A program made the position numbers and the translations under genes. Below, piece after piece: positions 12,492 through 32,660 of a stretch of DNA of 64,000 nucleotides. The stretch comes from Dictyostelium firmibasis (lineage: Eukaryota > Evosea > Eumycetozoa > Dictyosteliales > Dictyosteliaceae): the NCBI GenBank assembly GCA_036169595.1, contig CM069765.1:778501-842500 (forward strand). Reading direction: 5' to 3'. Every line of letters starts with the position of its first letter. The first letter of the stretch is position 1. The notes under the pieces are model-generated. The model was given only the letters and a program-made list of their open reading frames with translations. It was not told the DNA's origin and made no database searches.

Positions 12492-14465
12492 ATGATATTT
12501 TTATTTAAAACATCAAATAAATATTATTATTTATTAGGAGCAGGTGGAAGTTGTTTCCTTGGTTTTGTATTTCTATATTTTTTTAAAAAAAGTTATAATA
12601 ATAACAAATCAATTGAAAGTGATACAAAGGAAAAACAAACAAAAACAACAACAAAAAAAAAAGAGATGTCAGAACAATTGATTGAAATTAGAAAGCAGAT
12701 AGGTGATTATAGTAAACTCAAGTATCCAACGAAACAAGGTTTTCTTTTTAAAAAGAGTAGATATTTAAAAGAGTGGAGAAGTAGATTCTTTGTCATTGAA
12801 GGGGAAATTCTATATTATTTCGATGTTGAAAAGATTAGTAATAAACCAATAGGTACACCATTGGGTATTTTCAATCTACTGAAGTGTTCTTTCACATTGA
12901 TAAGCAATGAGAAACGATCACCATTAGTATTTCGAATTCAAGAAGAGAGTGGTGCCAATAAAGACTATAAGAATTGTTTAATTTCAAGTGAGACCCAAGA
13001 AGAATTCGATCAATGGTTTCAACTCTTACCACAGATAGGACAAACCATCAATAGAAAGAATCAATTGGTTATAAAGTTACAGGCATTAAGTAGAAAGAAA
13101 CTTCAACAATTGAAATATAAAGAATTGAAAGAGGCAGCACTAATAATTCAAAGATTTTATCATCTACATGAGGGTGAGAGAAAATTGGCACGTTTCATCT
13201 ATAATGTTGTCAAAGTTCAATCGTATGCACGTTGTTTTATAGATCGTATGAGATTTAAAAAAATTAAAGAGGAAATTATGGTCATTCAATCCCATTTCCA
13301 AGTAGTGAAAGCAAAGAATAGATTGGAAAAGGAATTCATGAGAAGAAGAATAGCTCAGGAACTATTGTCAACTGAGAAATCATATGTCTACAATTTGAAA
13401 TTGATCATTGATATCTTCATTAGACCATTAATTAATTTTAATTCAATTGAACAACGTGTTCTCTCAATTTCAGAGATTTCAGGTGTATTTGGTAATTGGG
13501 AGAGATTATATAAAATAAACTCTGATCTATTGCTATTGATTCAAAATAAATTGGATAGTTGGAGTATCGAACAAACCATAGGTGATCTATTCATAGAGAG
13601 TACAGATTCTCTATTCGAGTATACTCCATACGTTACAAATTATGATCACTCTAGAAAACTATTGGATAGGTTAACAGCTAGCAATACCAATTTTAGAAAC
13701 TTTTTAGATGCTGCTCAACGTGATAAACGTTCAAAGTATTTAGATATCTCAAGTTTTCTAATTCAACCAGTTCAACGTTTACCACGTTATGAACTCCTCT
13801 TGAGAGATCTCTTAAAATCAACATCCACTCTTCACAACGATCATAAATATCTTACAAAGGGTATCGTAAAGATTAAAGAGATAACGATGTATGTAAATGA
13901 TCAACAAAAAGAGAGAGAAAATCTCTCACAGGTAATTCAAATTCAAAAAGAGTTGATTATGGATAACATTAAATTATCATTCTCCTCTGCAACACGTTTA
14001 ATTAGAGAAGGTGACATTAAAGTCTCAAAGAAAAAGAATTGGAACTATATGTATCTTTTCAATAGTCAATTGGTTATCATTCAAAAGAAAGATGATAAGA
14101 AATTGGTAAAGGAGGTAATTCAATTGGAACAATTGGGCATTAGAGATGATAATAATAACAATACAATTACAAATGACTCAACTTCTGATCTTTTAAATAC
14201 TTCAACAAATAATTTATTGTCTTCACCAGATTTATCAAGTAGTGGCGGTGCCTCTTCAATGGCAAATACAAGTTCACAAGCTTTACCAATTGGGACAATT
14301 GGTAATAAATTTAAATTGATTATTTCATCAAAAACTGAAATATCTTTATATTTCGATACTCCTGAAGATAAAAATAATTGGTTCGCTGATATTGCTATCA
14401 CTCTTAACCGATTAGAAACTCAAAAGAAAAATTTTGAAAAATCAATTAACCTTTCAAATAATTAA
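12492..14465 (+). CDS. Membrane-anchored RhoGEF (PH-IQ-DH-PH)
   Basis: Intronless, 657 residues. Order: an N-terminal hydrophobic segment (~13-31, LLGAGGSCFLGFVFLYFF) followed by lysines; a PH domain (~78-178, TKQGFLFKKSRYLKEWRSRF...WFQLLP); an IQ/basic helical stretch (~190-275, AALIIQRFYHL, IYNVVKVQSYARC, IMVIQSHFQ); a Dbl-homology domain (~283-475, AQELLSTEKSYVYNLKLI through SSFLIQPVQRLPRYELLL); and a second PH (~490-645) interrupted by an Asn/Ser-rich loop. DH-PH proteins exchange GDP for GTP on Rho-family GTPases (Rac in Dictyostelium). IQ motifs suggest calmodulin or myosin-light-chain binding. The N-terminal span would tether it to a membrane, which is uncommon for this class. Confidence 0.9.
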   Translation: MIFLFKTSNKYYYLLGAGGSCFLGFVFLYFFKKSYNNNKSIESDTKEKQTKTTTKKKEMSEQLIEIRKQIGDYSKLKYPTKQGFLFKKSRYLKEWRSRFFVIEGEILYYFDVEKISNKPIGTPLGIFNLLKCSFTLISNEKRSPLVFRIQEESGANKDYKNCLISSETQEEFDQWFQLLPQIGQTINRKNQLVIKLQALSRKKLQQLKYKELKEAALIIQRFYHLHEGERKLARFIYNVVKVQSYARCFIDRMRFKKIKEEIMVIQSHFQVVKAKNRLEKEFMRRRIAQELLSTEKSYVYNLKLIIDIFIRPLINFNSIEQRVLSISEISGVFGNWERLYKINSDLLLLIQNKLDSWSIEQTIGDLFIESTDSLFEYTPYVTNYDHSRKLLDRLTASNTNFRNFLDAAQRDKRSKYLDISSFLIQPVQRLPRYELLLRDLLKSTSTLHNDHKYLTKGIVKIKEITMYVNDQQKERENLSQVIQIQKELIMDNIKLSFSSATRLIREGDIKVSKKKNWNYMYLFNSQLVIIQKKDDKKLVKEVIQLEQLGIRDDNNNNTITNDSTSDLLNTSTNNLLSSPDLSSSGGASSMANTSSQALPIGTIGNKFKLIISSKTEISLYFDTPEDKNNWFADIAITLNRLETQKKNFEKSINLSNN

Positions 14466-14709
14466 TTGATTTTTTAAAGTCATATTGTATTTTTAGTGTA
14501 TTTTTCCCCCCAAGTAAAATTTTATTGTGAATTAAAAAAAATAAAAAAAGTAATAAATAAATACTGTATTATATGTAATTGTTAAATTAATAAATTATAT
14601 CTCATGATTTTGTTATCAAACAAAAGTAATTTTTCTGTTGTTGTTATATATAAATTTTTTTATATTTTTATTTTTAAAAGCACAAACTTTCCCAAATTTA
14701 AAAAACAAA

Positions 14710-14901
14710 ATGAAATACACATGGAAAGAAGTACCCAATGGTGATAAACTCGAAGAACAGTTGAAGGGAGCATCACGAAAATATGCAAAAGCTGGTGAAA
14801 GGTTAAAAGAAATTGTTGGTTAAGATGGTATGATATATAATACATTTATTGGAAACTGGTGAAGATAAAGACAAACCAGCAACAAAAGATTACAAGAGCT
14901 A
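14710..14901 (+). pseudogene. Small gene or frameshifted relic
   Basis: An ATG in good context opens 37 codons (MKYTWKEVPNGDKLEEQLKG, then KYAKAGERLKEIVG) to a TAA at 14821. After it another frame reads LLETGEDKDKPATKDYKS and stops at 14899-14901. Both halves are charged, helical and of similar codon use, so they probably once formed one small protein now split by an indel. Alternatively the 37-residue protein is real. A TTTTAAAAG acceptor-like site lies just upstream, allowing a 5' UTR intron. No family recognised. Confidence 0.4.
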
Positions 14902-14954
14902 ACAGTACTAACAGTAAACTTATTCGTGTTCATACAATTCATTTTCTCGTCGTA

Positions 14955-15535
14955 TTATTTATTTGTTTGAGGGTTTATTTGGTTATTTAAAAATTTATTT
15001 AGCTCTTTGAAATTTGTCATCATCTTTTCTTGGCCACCAAAGAATGTAGTGTAATATGGTATACCAAACATTGGATCACTAAACATAAAAGGTCAATAAC
15101 AAAAATAATAATAAAAGTAGTAACAATAAATATCTTTATCGTGAAGAAGATTATTTTTGTTGGTATGGATTGTTTTTATAAATAAAATAATATTTTATTT
15201 CTTTTCATAATTTTTATGTATATATTACAGTTCATAAGTTTACAATGCTGTTCCACGAACATTGATTGAATTCATTCCTGCAAATGCTATTTTATAAAAA
15301 ACAAAAGGTTGGTAAGAATATAAATGATCATTTATTTTCAATAAAACTCACTCATTTTTGAATAGCCATTGTCATCAGCTGGCAAAGGTTCGTCAATGTC
15401 AGACCAAACTAAATCTTTTATTTGAAAATGTTTACAAATTTGAGTTACTGGCAATTTAGAATTTTGCATATTAAACTTGTATTCTTTTAAAATAGTATTT
15501 TTTAAGCTAACTAACTTTACATTAATTTCTGTCAT
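14955..15535 (-). CDS. Small three-exon protein of unknown function
   Basis: Exons 15352-15535, 15244-15286 and 14955-15078 join in phase (donors A|GTGAGT and TT|GTAAAC; acceptors AAATAG and GTTTAG) to give 116 residues. Without the second intron the protein would stop at GTAL; with it the frame continues as RGTAFDPMFGIPYYTTFFGG, which is far more protein-like. The N-terminus is MTEINVKLVSLKNTILKEYK, followed by QICKHFQIKDLVWSDIDEP. No signal peptide or transmembrane span. The pattern of a short helical N-terminus plus a Gly/Tyr/Phe-rich middle suggests a subunit of a larger complex, but I do not recognise it. Confidence 0.6.
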
Positions 15536-15864
15536 GTTTTTTATATAGTACAAAATTTGAAAAAAAAACAAATGATTTTTAAAAATTAAAGATTAAAAAA
15601 AAGAAAAGATAAAATTAATAGTTTTGAAAAAAAAAAAAAATAAAAATAAAAAAAATTTTTTTTTAATTTTTTTTTTGTTTTTTTTTTCACCAAAAACCAA
15701 TATTATCTGAAATTAGTGGATTGATAAAATAATTTTGGTGCCGTGAGATTAAAAATTCTGGTATTAATAACTAAAAAAAAAAAAAATCCATTATTTAAGA
15801 TTTCATTTTAGTTATTCAAAATAACTTTTTTTTTTTTTTTTTGTTATTTACAATAATTGGTTTT

Positions 15865-19754
<3,890 letters not shown>

Positions 19755-19784
<30 letters not shown>

Positions 19785-19988
19785 TTTTTTTTAAAAATGA
19801 GAAAAAAAAAACAGGCTTTTGGATTATTTGTTTATTTGATAATTTGCATATGATTAGGGTAATCGAAAAAAAAAGAAAAATAATAAAAAATAAAAAAGTG
19901 ATTGATTATTTTTTTTTTTTTTTTGTAAAGGATTTTTTTTTATTTTTATAAGAAAAAAACAGTAGAATGACTGGTGGTTAACTGAATG

Positions 19989-20022
<34 letters not shown>

Positions 20023-20144
20023 TTTTTAAATGGGTGTGTAACCAATTTAATTTATTTTTATTTTTTTTTTTATTTTTTTTTACAAAAAATTCAAATAATA
20101 TTGAGAACTTTTAGACTATTCATCGTCTTTTTTATTTTTTTTTT
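19755..20144. other. Intergenic, T-tracts
   Basis: Poly-T and poly-A runs between the LRR gene promoter and the next minus-strand exon. No gene seen. Confidence 0.6.
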
Positions 20145-20295
20145 TTAATTATTTTTTTCATTTTTTAATTTTTCAAAAAAATTAGCTTTAAAGCCACATA
20201 GAGAGATTCGGATCTCACTTCCACTTTGTTCAACTTCACTAATAATAAGAATGCATAATTTTTTTTTTTTTTTTTTTGGATTAATATAACCTCAT
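20145..20295 (-). CDS. Possible 32-residue spliced micro-protein
   Basis: The sequence from 20238 down to 20145 reads EVEQSGSEIRISLCGFKAN then FFEKLKNEKNN and TAA. It is preceded by a TTATTAG acceptor. 50 bp upstream ATGAG|GTTATA supplies a start and a donor in phase 2, giving M-S-E-V-E-Q. The GC-richer, amphipathic peptide stands out from the T-tracts. The gene would begin only 77 bp past the stop of uba5 on the same strand. It could instead be the last exon of a larger gene whose other exons I cannot see. Confidence 0.35.
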
Positions 20296-20371
20296 ATGAC
20301 CAATATATTTTTTTTCTGTTTTTTCGAGAAATCAAGGTTATTTTTATTTTTATTTTTATTTTTTTTTTTTA

Positions 20372-20516
20372 TTATTTCATATTTTTTAATTGGTTCATTA
20401 AATCTTGTAAATTTGATGAGGAGTCAACTTTTACAGTTGATTGTTCATTTAATTCTACAGTTGGTTTTTTATCATATGAAAATTCAAAAGAATTATTTTT
20501 AGGTTTACTATTATTA

Positions 20517-20560
<44 letters not shown>

Positions 20561-21639
20561 ATTAATATCATCAGAAGTTTCAACTAATTCAATACCCCAT
20601 TCATTTTCATATGTAGATTTCTTTTCATTATTTTGAAGTTGAGGTTGTTGTTTTTCTTTTGGATTATTTTTTAAAAATTCTTTATATTTTTGTTGAAGAG
20701 AGATACAAAATGAATTTGAACATTCAGGATTTGGTTTCATATTATCTTTTGGAAAGTAATCTAATAATGCATTATAACCCAATAAAGAGGAGACTTCACC
20801 AAATGCTAAAAGATGTTTGAGAGTATTTTGAACCAACATACCAGCGACAATACCCATAGTTGTTGGTAATGATGCAGCACAAACACCTTCACGTTTTAGT
20901 GTACGTTCATCAATACCACTTGCAACGATTAAAGGTGGTACACATTGGAAACAAGCACTTTCACCTGGTATAATGAATTGAATATGACCAGAGATTGCAT
21001 TCTCTGATACACCACTCTCCATCCAACTTTTGCCTAATTCTAAACATGCTTGATTTATAGCTGTACGTGCTTCGAAATTATCTACACATCCTAATACCAT
21101 ATCGACAGCTTTACCCTCAATAATACCACCTTTTTCAATACGTTCTTTAAAATGTTCGAAGTTATCAATAGTTGTAATATTATAGTTATGTGTTTCAAAT
21201 TGAACATCTGGATTAATCGATGACAATGTCTCTTTTGCTGCTTGAGTTTTACTCTTACCAGATTGTTCTGGTCTAAAAAATAATCTATTCATATTAGCGA
21301 TTTCAACAGTATCATAATCAAATAATAATAATTTACCAATACCACATCTAGTTAACATTTCAGCTGCAACACTACCAATACCACCTAATCCAACAATTAT
21401 AACTGATAAATTTCTAATATTCTTTTTTTTTATATGAAAAATTTATACATAGTAATTAATAAATTGAAAATGAATATTTATTTTTTTATTTTTTTTTATT
21501 TATTTTTGTTGAAAACCAATCATACTTCATAGTTATTAACAATACCCATTTTTTTTAATGCCATTAATCTAGAGTATGGGTTACTATCAATAACCTCTGA
21601 ACTCATTTTTTCAATTTTCTCTCTATATGGTGTGGTCAT
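20372..21639 (-). CDS. uba5: UFM1-activating E1 enzyme
   Basis: Exons 21526-21639 and 20372-21421; 387 residues. The intron falls between NNYE and [19 protein letters not shown], the nucleotide-binding glycine loop of the ThiF/E1 fold. Further hallmarks are [31 protein letters not shown], and a zinc site built from CFQC and PECSNSFC. The catalytic cysteine is in [18 protein letters not shown]. The C-terminus ends DLMNQLKNM, like the conserved short tail of animal UBA5 that contacts UFC1. An Asn run and a Lys/Asn-rich linker precede it. UBA5 adenylates UFM1 and passes it to the E2 UFC1. Length matches the compact single-domain E1 class. Confidence 0.95.
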
Positions 21640-21880
21640 TTTTTATTTATTTTATATAATCTTTATCAATTGTTTAAAGTGAGCAGAAAGGTGGGTTCAA
21701 ATTAAAAAAATAAAAATTTAGAAAAAAAATAAAAAAAAAAATAAAAAAAAAAATGGAAAAAAAAAGATCATATAAAATAAAAACACCTAAAAAAAGAAAA
21801 AAAAAGAAAAAAGAATTTATAAATTTGTTTTGGTTTTTATCCTTTTGAAGACATACCACTACCAGTATGAGTTTCATTTC

Positions 21881-21912
<32 letters not shown>

Positions 21913-22193
21913 CAGTTAATTTCATTTTTAATATCTTATCCTGGGTTTTTTAATTCTAAAAAAAAAAATAGTTTTTTTCAGTTTTTTTTCAGTTTTTTTT
22001 TATAAAATTATTTTTATTTTTCATTTTTCATTTTTCATTTGGACGACATAATTTTATTTCTTTTTTATTTTTTTATATTTTTTTTTATTTAAAATTAAAT
22101 CAAAATAATAGTTAATAATTATTTAAAAAAAATCAAATATCTTTTTTTTCTAAAGAATAATAATAATTAATAATAAAAAATAAATAAAAAACA
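21640..22193. other. Divergent promoter region
   Basis: Lies between uba5 (minus) and the membrane-protein gene (plus). It holds only A/T tracts and a short TTTTCAT triple near 22017-22035. No gene seen. Confidence 0.6.
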
Positions 22194-22994
22194 ATGGTAG
22201 AAACAAAACCAAAATCAACAGAACCACAAAAAAAGAAATCATTTTATGAAGTATTTTTCAAGAGTAGAGAATTTATGATCGATGTTTATTTAAGATTCGA
22301 TTGTTTTATATATTTAATTTTAGGAGGTTTTGGATTTTATAATCCATCTGGTATGGTTGGGTTATTAAATTATACAAAGTCAGATTTTGGTTTATTTAAT
22401 AATACAGATATTGATAATATAAATAATAGTAATAGTGATAACAATAATAATCTTGAAGAACAATACAGTAGTTATCAAGAAAATGTTAATAATAATATAG
22501 ATGGTGATTTCCAATTTGGAGGTGGTGATTCACCAACAGAAATTAATAATAATAATAGTGAATTCATACCATTATATCAAAATCCAATTTTAATTGGGGT
22601 TGTATCAATGTATGCACTCATGGTATCATTAGTTGCAATTTTTCAATGTTTAATTTCATTGATGGCATTGATTCAAAAAGAGAAATCAACAAAATCAATA
22701 CTCATTAATTTATCACTCACTTTAAATTTCTTTTTAATTTTATTCAATACCTATATATTGTCTTTCAAATCAGATATATTCACTCAATTTGCTTATATGG
22801 GTTTAATGGTATCCTATATCATCTCTCTCTTGGATTTCTCTGCATTATTCTTTTTAACCAGTAAACATAAATCAGTATTATCAGTTATCTCTTCAGTTTT
22901 TTCAGTATTTTTAAGTTGTTTAAAATTTAGACCAAAATTACCAAAATTACCAAAATTAAATAATAATAATAATAATAAATCAAAAAAGAAATAA
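22194..22994 (+). CDS. Four-span membrane protein, unknown
   Basis: Intronless, 266 residues. Four hydrophobic segments: FDCFIYLILGGFGFY (~43-57), ILIGVVSMYALMVSLVAIFQ (~131-160), ILINLSLTLNFFLILFNTYI (~168-188) and YMGLMVSYIISLLDFSALFF (~200-222). A long Asn/Asp-rich loop with potential glycosylation sites lies between spans 1 and 2, and the ends are basic (KPKSTEPQKKK; a PKLPKLPKL motif, then NKSKKK). The topology suggests cytosolic termini and one large lumenal or extracellular loop. Terminal KSKKK could act as an ER-retention-like dilysine signal. No family recognised; a tetraspan or TMEM-like role cannot be told apart. Confidence 0.8.
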   Translation: MVETKPKSTEPQKKKSFYEVFFKSREFMIDVYLRFDCFIYLILGGFGFYNPSGMVGLLNYTKSDFGLFNNTDIDNINNSNSDNNNNLEEQYSSYQENVNNNIDGDFQFGGGDSPTEINNNNSEFIPLYQNPILIGVVSMYALMVSLVAIFQCLISLMALIQKEKSTKSILINLSLTLNFFLILFNTYILSFKSDIFTQFAYMGLMVSYIISLLDFSALFFLTSKHKSVLSVISSVFSVFLSCLKFRPKLPKLPKLNNNNNNKSKKK

Positions 22995-23085
22995 ATAAAA
23001 TAAAATAAGAAAATAAAGCAGTAATAAAAAAAAAAAAAGTTATTTTTTTATTGTATTTTTTTTTTTTTAAAAAAATTGTATTTTG

Positions 23086-25035
23086 TTAAGATTTTAATTT
23101 TAAAGATTCTCTTTCACCATATTTATAAACGAAATCAACAAATAATAAATAACCACCACCAACACGAACAACTAAATTACCATCAGAATCACGAATTGAG
23201 GCATTGATCCTTTTGGTTCCAAATTGATATAATCCTTGACTAATTTTTTTAAAATTTGAGGGTATCACCCATTTTCCACAAGGAGTTGTTGTTGCTGTTG
23301 CTGAAACACTCAAATTAGAAAGGGAAGATGTTAAAGATGATCTAATTGATTCAGTTGATGATCTATCACTTCCAACACTACAACATCTACCATTATTGCT
23401 TTTAATGCCACTGTCATTAAAATTATTATTATTAAGTTTTTTAATTAAAGATTCTACCATTAAATCTAATTGTGAAATATTATTTTTTTGATCATTTATT
23501 GTTGTTGTTGTTGTTGTTGGTTTTATATTTAGACACTGATTTTTTAATTCTAAAACAAGTTTTATAAAATTTAAATATTTATTAAAATGATCAAGTGTTG
23601 GTTGAATAATTTCTTTAATTTCATTTAATAATTCACTTGGTACTTGTTTAATAAAATTGTTTTTTGATTCATTTTGAAATTTTAAGATTTTTTCATCATA
23701 TTCTTTTACTTTTAATTCAATATCTTTTTTAATTTTGAAAAATTCTTCTTTTTTATTTATTATATTATCGTTAAAAAATATTTTTAAAATATTACTTTGA
23801 TTAATTTCATTATCTTCTATAATATATTCATCATTGTAATTCCTATTATTATTATCCAAATTTTCAGATATTTTTTTATTAATTTTAAATAGTTTTATAG
23901 ACAAAGAATTAAAGTTATTATTTGATTCCTTGATTTCTTGTTTTAGAGTTTTTAATTTTATAATTAATTGATCTTTTGAATTTTTAACTATAGGGTTTTC
24001 ATTATTTATAACAATTTCAATATTATTTAATGTTACATTTTCATTTAATATTTCTAGTAGTCTATTTTCATTATTTTTATTGGTTTCATTTGAAAAACTA
24101 TTATTATCAGTGGAAACATTATTTAAATTAATTTTTATTGTTTTTAATTCAGACTTAATTAATGGATAAATTATTGAATTTATTTTAAACTGAATTTCTA
24201 AGAGTTGGTTTTTATATTGAGTTAATTGATCTTGATTTTCATTGGTTAATTTTTTATTAATAATTTGAATATTTAAAAGTTTTAATTTTTTATTATTAAG
24301 GGTATCAATTAAATTATATATATCATATATAATTGGCATATATTCTATTTTATGATTTTCATTATTTTTTGTATTGGTTAGTTGTTCTTCTTTTATATTT
24401 TCATTAAAATTATTTTCTTTATCTTCTTCATTTTTTATTGAAAGTTGTGGTGATTGAAGTGAAGAAGAAGGTGAATATTTACTATCATTAATTTTACTAT
24501 CAATTTTATTTTGTTTTATTTTTGATGAAATTGTTGTAATTGCTTCAATCCAAAAAATTCTCTCTGATTCTGTATTTGTATAAAAAGAATAAACCCTGCC
24601 TGGTGCTATTGAAAAAAAAAAAAAGTTAATTTAATGTGGGGTGTGGGAATAATAATTAATTTTTTTATTTTACAATTGTAATAACTATGTTTTTTACCTA
24701 CTAGTTAATTCAAAACCAAAAACATTACCATGATTGAAGGAGAATTGTTTTGAAATGTTAAAATATAAAATATCTTGTATTTCTATTGACCCTCTTTGAA
24801 ATTTTTTATTTTCATTGTCATAGTAACACAATTTCGGGGAAGGATTTGAAATTTCTTGATTTTCTGCTACCAAACCATCACAATCAATTATTTCAAAATA
24901 TCTTTTTTTATATAAGAATTGTCCCAATTTATAAATATATCCACAATACATTATAAATACTAAAATTATAAGACTACTAATTAAAATAAAATATAATGAA
25001 ATTAAAATTAAAAATTTTTTAATTAATAATTTCAT
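23086..25035 (-). CDS. PH and GAS2 domain protein with N-terminal anchor
   Basis: Exons 24702-25035 and 23086-24605; 617 residues. The join at ACT A|GTAGGT and CAATAG restores a PH domain: LYKKRYFEIIDCDG at the start and SFYTNTESERIFWIEAITT as the C-terminal PH helix. The N-terminus has a strong hydrophobic segment (KKFLILISLYFILISSLIILVFIM). A long Asn/Lys/Glu coiled-coil-like middle follows. The last 64 residues match a GAS2/GAR domain: GKWVIPSNF, GLYQFGTKR and NLVVRVGGGYLLFVDFVYKY. GAS2 domains bind microtubules; PH domains bind phosphoinositides. A link between a membrane and microtubules is the simplest reading. The usual partner of GAS2, a calponin-homology domain, is absent. Confidence 0.85.
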
Positions 25036-25469
25036 TCTCCTCTATCTTTCTAATTTTTTTTTTTTTCCCAAATTTAAATAAATAAAATAAAAATAAAAAA
25101 ATAAATTGTTATTATTATTATAATTAATATAAATAATTATTTTAAAAAATAAAATATACAATGATTTTAAAGAACCAATAGTATTAATAATAATATAAAA
25201 AATAATAATTTTTTAAAAAAAAATAATTATTAAAAAAAAAAAAATAAAAAAAATAAAAAAAAAAACCAAGTGGTAGAGGCACACAAATTTTTTATTTTTA
25301 TTTTTTAAAAATATGTGGATCTAAGATCTATGTTTTGATAATATGTATTTAATTTTTAATTTTTTTTTCTTTTATTAATTTTTATTTTTTTTTTTTTGTT
25401 TAAATTTTTTAATTGTTTTTTTTTTTTTTTTTTTTTAAAAAATAAAGGTTAATTTTTTTTTTTTTTTTT
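25036..25469. other. Intergenic, A/T tracts
   Basis: Between two minus-strand genes. Contains only homopolymer runs and one less AT-rich patch at 25266-25345. No gene seen. Confidence 0.6.
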
Positions 25470-28937
<3,468 letters not shown>

Positions 28938-29230
28938 CTTGAATTTTATTTGTTGTGGGCAATTTAATAAAAAAAGATAAAATTTGATTTTTTTTAATTT
29001 TTGTTTTTTAATTTTTTTGTGAGTTTTTTTTTTTTTAGATATTTTTTTTAAGAAATATGAAAATAATTGGAAATGTGGGAAAAAAAAAAAAATAACAAAA
29101 AAATAAAATTTTAGTTGAAAAAAAAAAAAGAAGATATTTTTGTTTTTTCAAGTTAATTTTAATATATTTGTAAGTTGTAATAATAATATACCCATCCCCC
29201 CCAATAAATTTTTTTTTTCATTTCCTTTTC

Positions 29231-29270
<40 letters not shown>

Positions 29271-29716
29271 GATTTCTTAATCAACATTTTCATAAAATCT
29301 TCAAAAATAATGGATATTCAATAAAAAAAAAAAAAAAAGAAGAAGCATTTTTTCTTCTTTTATTTATATATATAAATAAATATTAAAAAAAAAAAAAAAA
29401 TGTTTAAATTTATTATTTTAGAATATTAAATTGTATAATTAATTGATTATTATTAAGATTTATATGGTGTTAATCATTTCTTAAGGGTAAATCTTTAAAT
29501 TTTAAAAAAATATTATATATTTTTAGAATTTTTTTAATAACACCAATTAAAATGTTTTTTTCATATTATTGCACCGAAATCTCAACATTTTTTTTTTTCG
29601 TGTAGAATATATTTTAAAATTTCATTTTGTCTTCTTTTTAAATTTTGTTGATTGATTGGTTGATTAATAAAAGAAAAAAACAAAAAAAAAAAAAAAAAAT
29701 TTGTCATGGATTTTTT

Positions 29717-29781
<65 letters not shown>

Positions 29782-29936
29782 GGTAAACAAAATATATAAG
29801 AGATATGCCCATTACAATGATCCAGTGTGTTTTATATATTTTCACATAATTCTCAAACATTTGTCTCTTGCAAGATTTTTTAGATAATGATTAAAAAAAA
29901 AAAAGAAAAAAAAAAAAAAGATTTTTTAGATTAATG

Positions 29937-29993
<57 letters not shown>

Positions 29994-30308
29994 AAATTAA
30001 AACCTATTTATAAAGACTTATTTTTTTTTTTTTAAAAATATATTTAAATTTTTTCAACACTAAAAGGTAAACAGCAGCAACAACAACAATTTTGGTTATT
30101 ATAAAAAATATTTTTATTTTTGGCATTTTTCCTTTACGATTATTTTAAAACATTGTTTTTTTTTTTTATAAAAAAAACTATTTCAATTGTTTCAATTGTT
30201 TCATTAAAATAAATAAATAATATTACATATTCAAATTAATCTAATAAAAAAAAAAAAAAACAAAAAAAAAACAAAAAAAAAAAGATTAAATTAAAATAAT
30301 AATATAGA
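28938..30308. other. Divergent intergenic region, homopolymers
   Basis: Separates the RAMA-BRCT gene from the homeobox gene. It holds several poly-A and poly-T blocks (29230-29267, 29715-29780, 29940-29992) and a duplicated GATTTTTTAGAT(T)AATGATTA at 29874 and 29920. An open frame at 29582-29860 is made of translated homopolymers and is not a gene. Confidence 0.65.
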
Positions 30309-32027
<1,719 letters not shown>

Positions 32028-32247
32028 TAATTTCAGTCATAATTTTCACATTTTCAATATGCTTTAACATGTTTAACAAAATTCAAATTTAATAAAATAA
32101 AAAATGTATTTTTATAAATATCTAATAAAGTTTTTTATCTAAACAAAAGTTTAATTTTAATCACAGTTTTTAAGCTGTCTATTCTCGAGTATAAAACTCG
32201 TGTTTTTTATTTAAAAACCATTTGAAAATATAAGCAAATGGGTGGTT
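32028..32247. other. 3' flank of homeobox gene
   Basis: Includes a 5-bp hairpin CGAGT-ATAAA-ACTCG at 32186-32200 followed by a T-run. No gene seen. Confidence 0.45.
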
Positions 32248-32282
32248 TTTGGCCTCATCCCTGAGGATGTGTTCGAATCATT
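32248..32282 (+). repeat. Short repeat shared with tRNA-Ile flank
   Basis: CCTCATCC...GGATGTGTTCGAATC matches the reverse complement of 2577-2608. It lies about 280 bp upstream of tRNA-Glu and points the same way as the tRNA, as does the other copy. The B-box-like GTTCGAATC suggests a Pol III-related origin. Confidence 0.5.
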
Positions 32283-32560
32283 TTTTTTCTAATATCTTTC
32301 AAAATAGAGAGAAAAATGTTAGGTTTATATAGTTTTTTGCAAAGTTATCAATAGATTGATTTTTTGATTGTTTCTGACCAATATTCTAAAATACAATTAA
32401 AATTTTTTAAACTTTTAAAATTTCTTAATATTAATAGATAAATATAATCAATTTGTAATTAAGTATTTTGACAATTTTATTTGACAGTTTTTTTTTTTTT
32501 GAAGTTGATTAAAAAAGTTACACTTAATTTCAGCTGTGAAAAAACAATTTCCATACAAAT

Positions 32561-32632
32561 TCCTCATTGGTGTAGTCGGTAACACTCTAGTCTTTCACAC
32601 TGGTACCTCGGGTTCGATTCCCGAATGGGGAG
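32561..32632 (+). tRNA. tRNA-Glu (UUC)
   Basis: Folded by hand: acceptor TCCTCAT/ATGGGGA, anticodon stem CTAGT/ACTGG with loop CTTTCAC (anticodon UUC), T arm TCGGG-TTCGATT-CCCGA, discriminator G. 72 nt, no intron. TTTT terminator at 32634. Confidence 0.95.
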
Positions 32633-32660
32633 CTTTTAAATAAAATGTAATTAAGAACGT

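Noticed and set aside
29582-29860. 92-codon minus-strand ORF
   Set aside because: Built from poly-Lys and poly-Phe; no domain and no codon signal.
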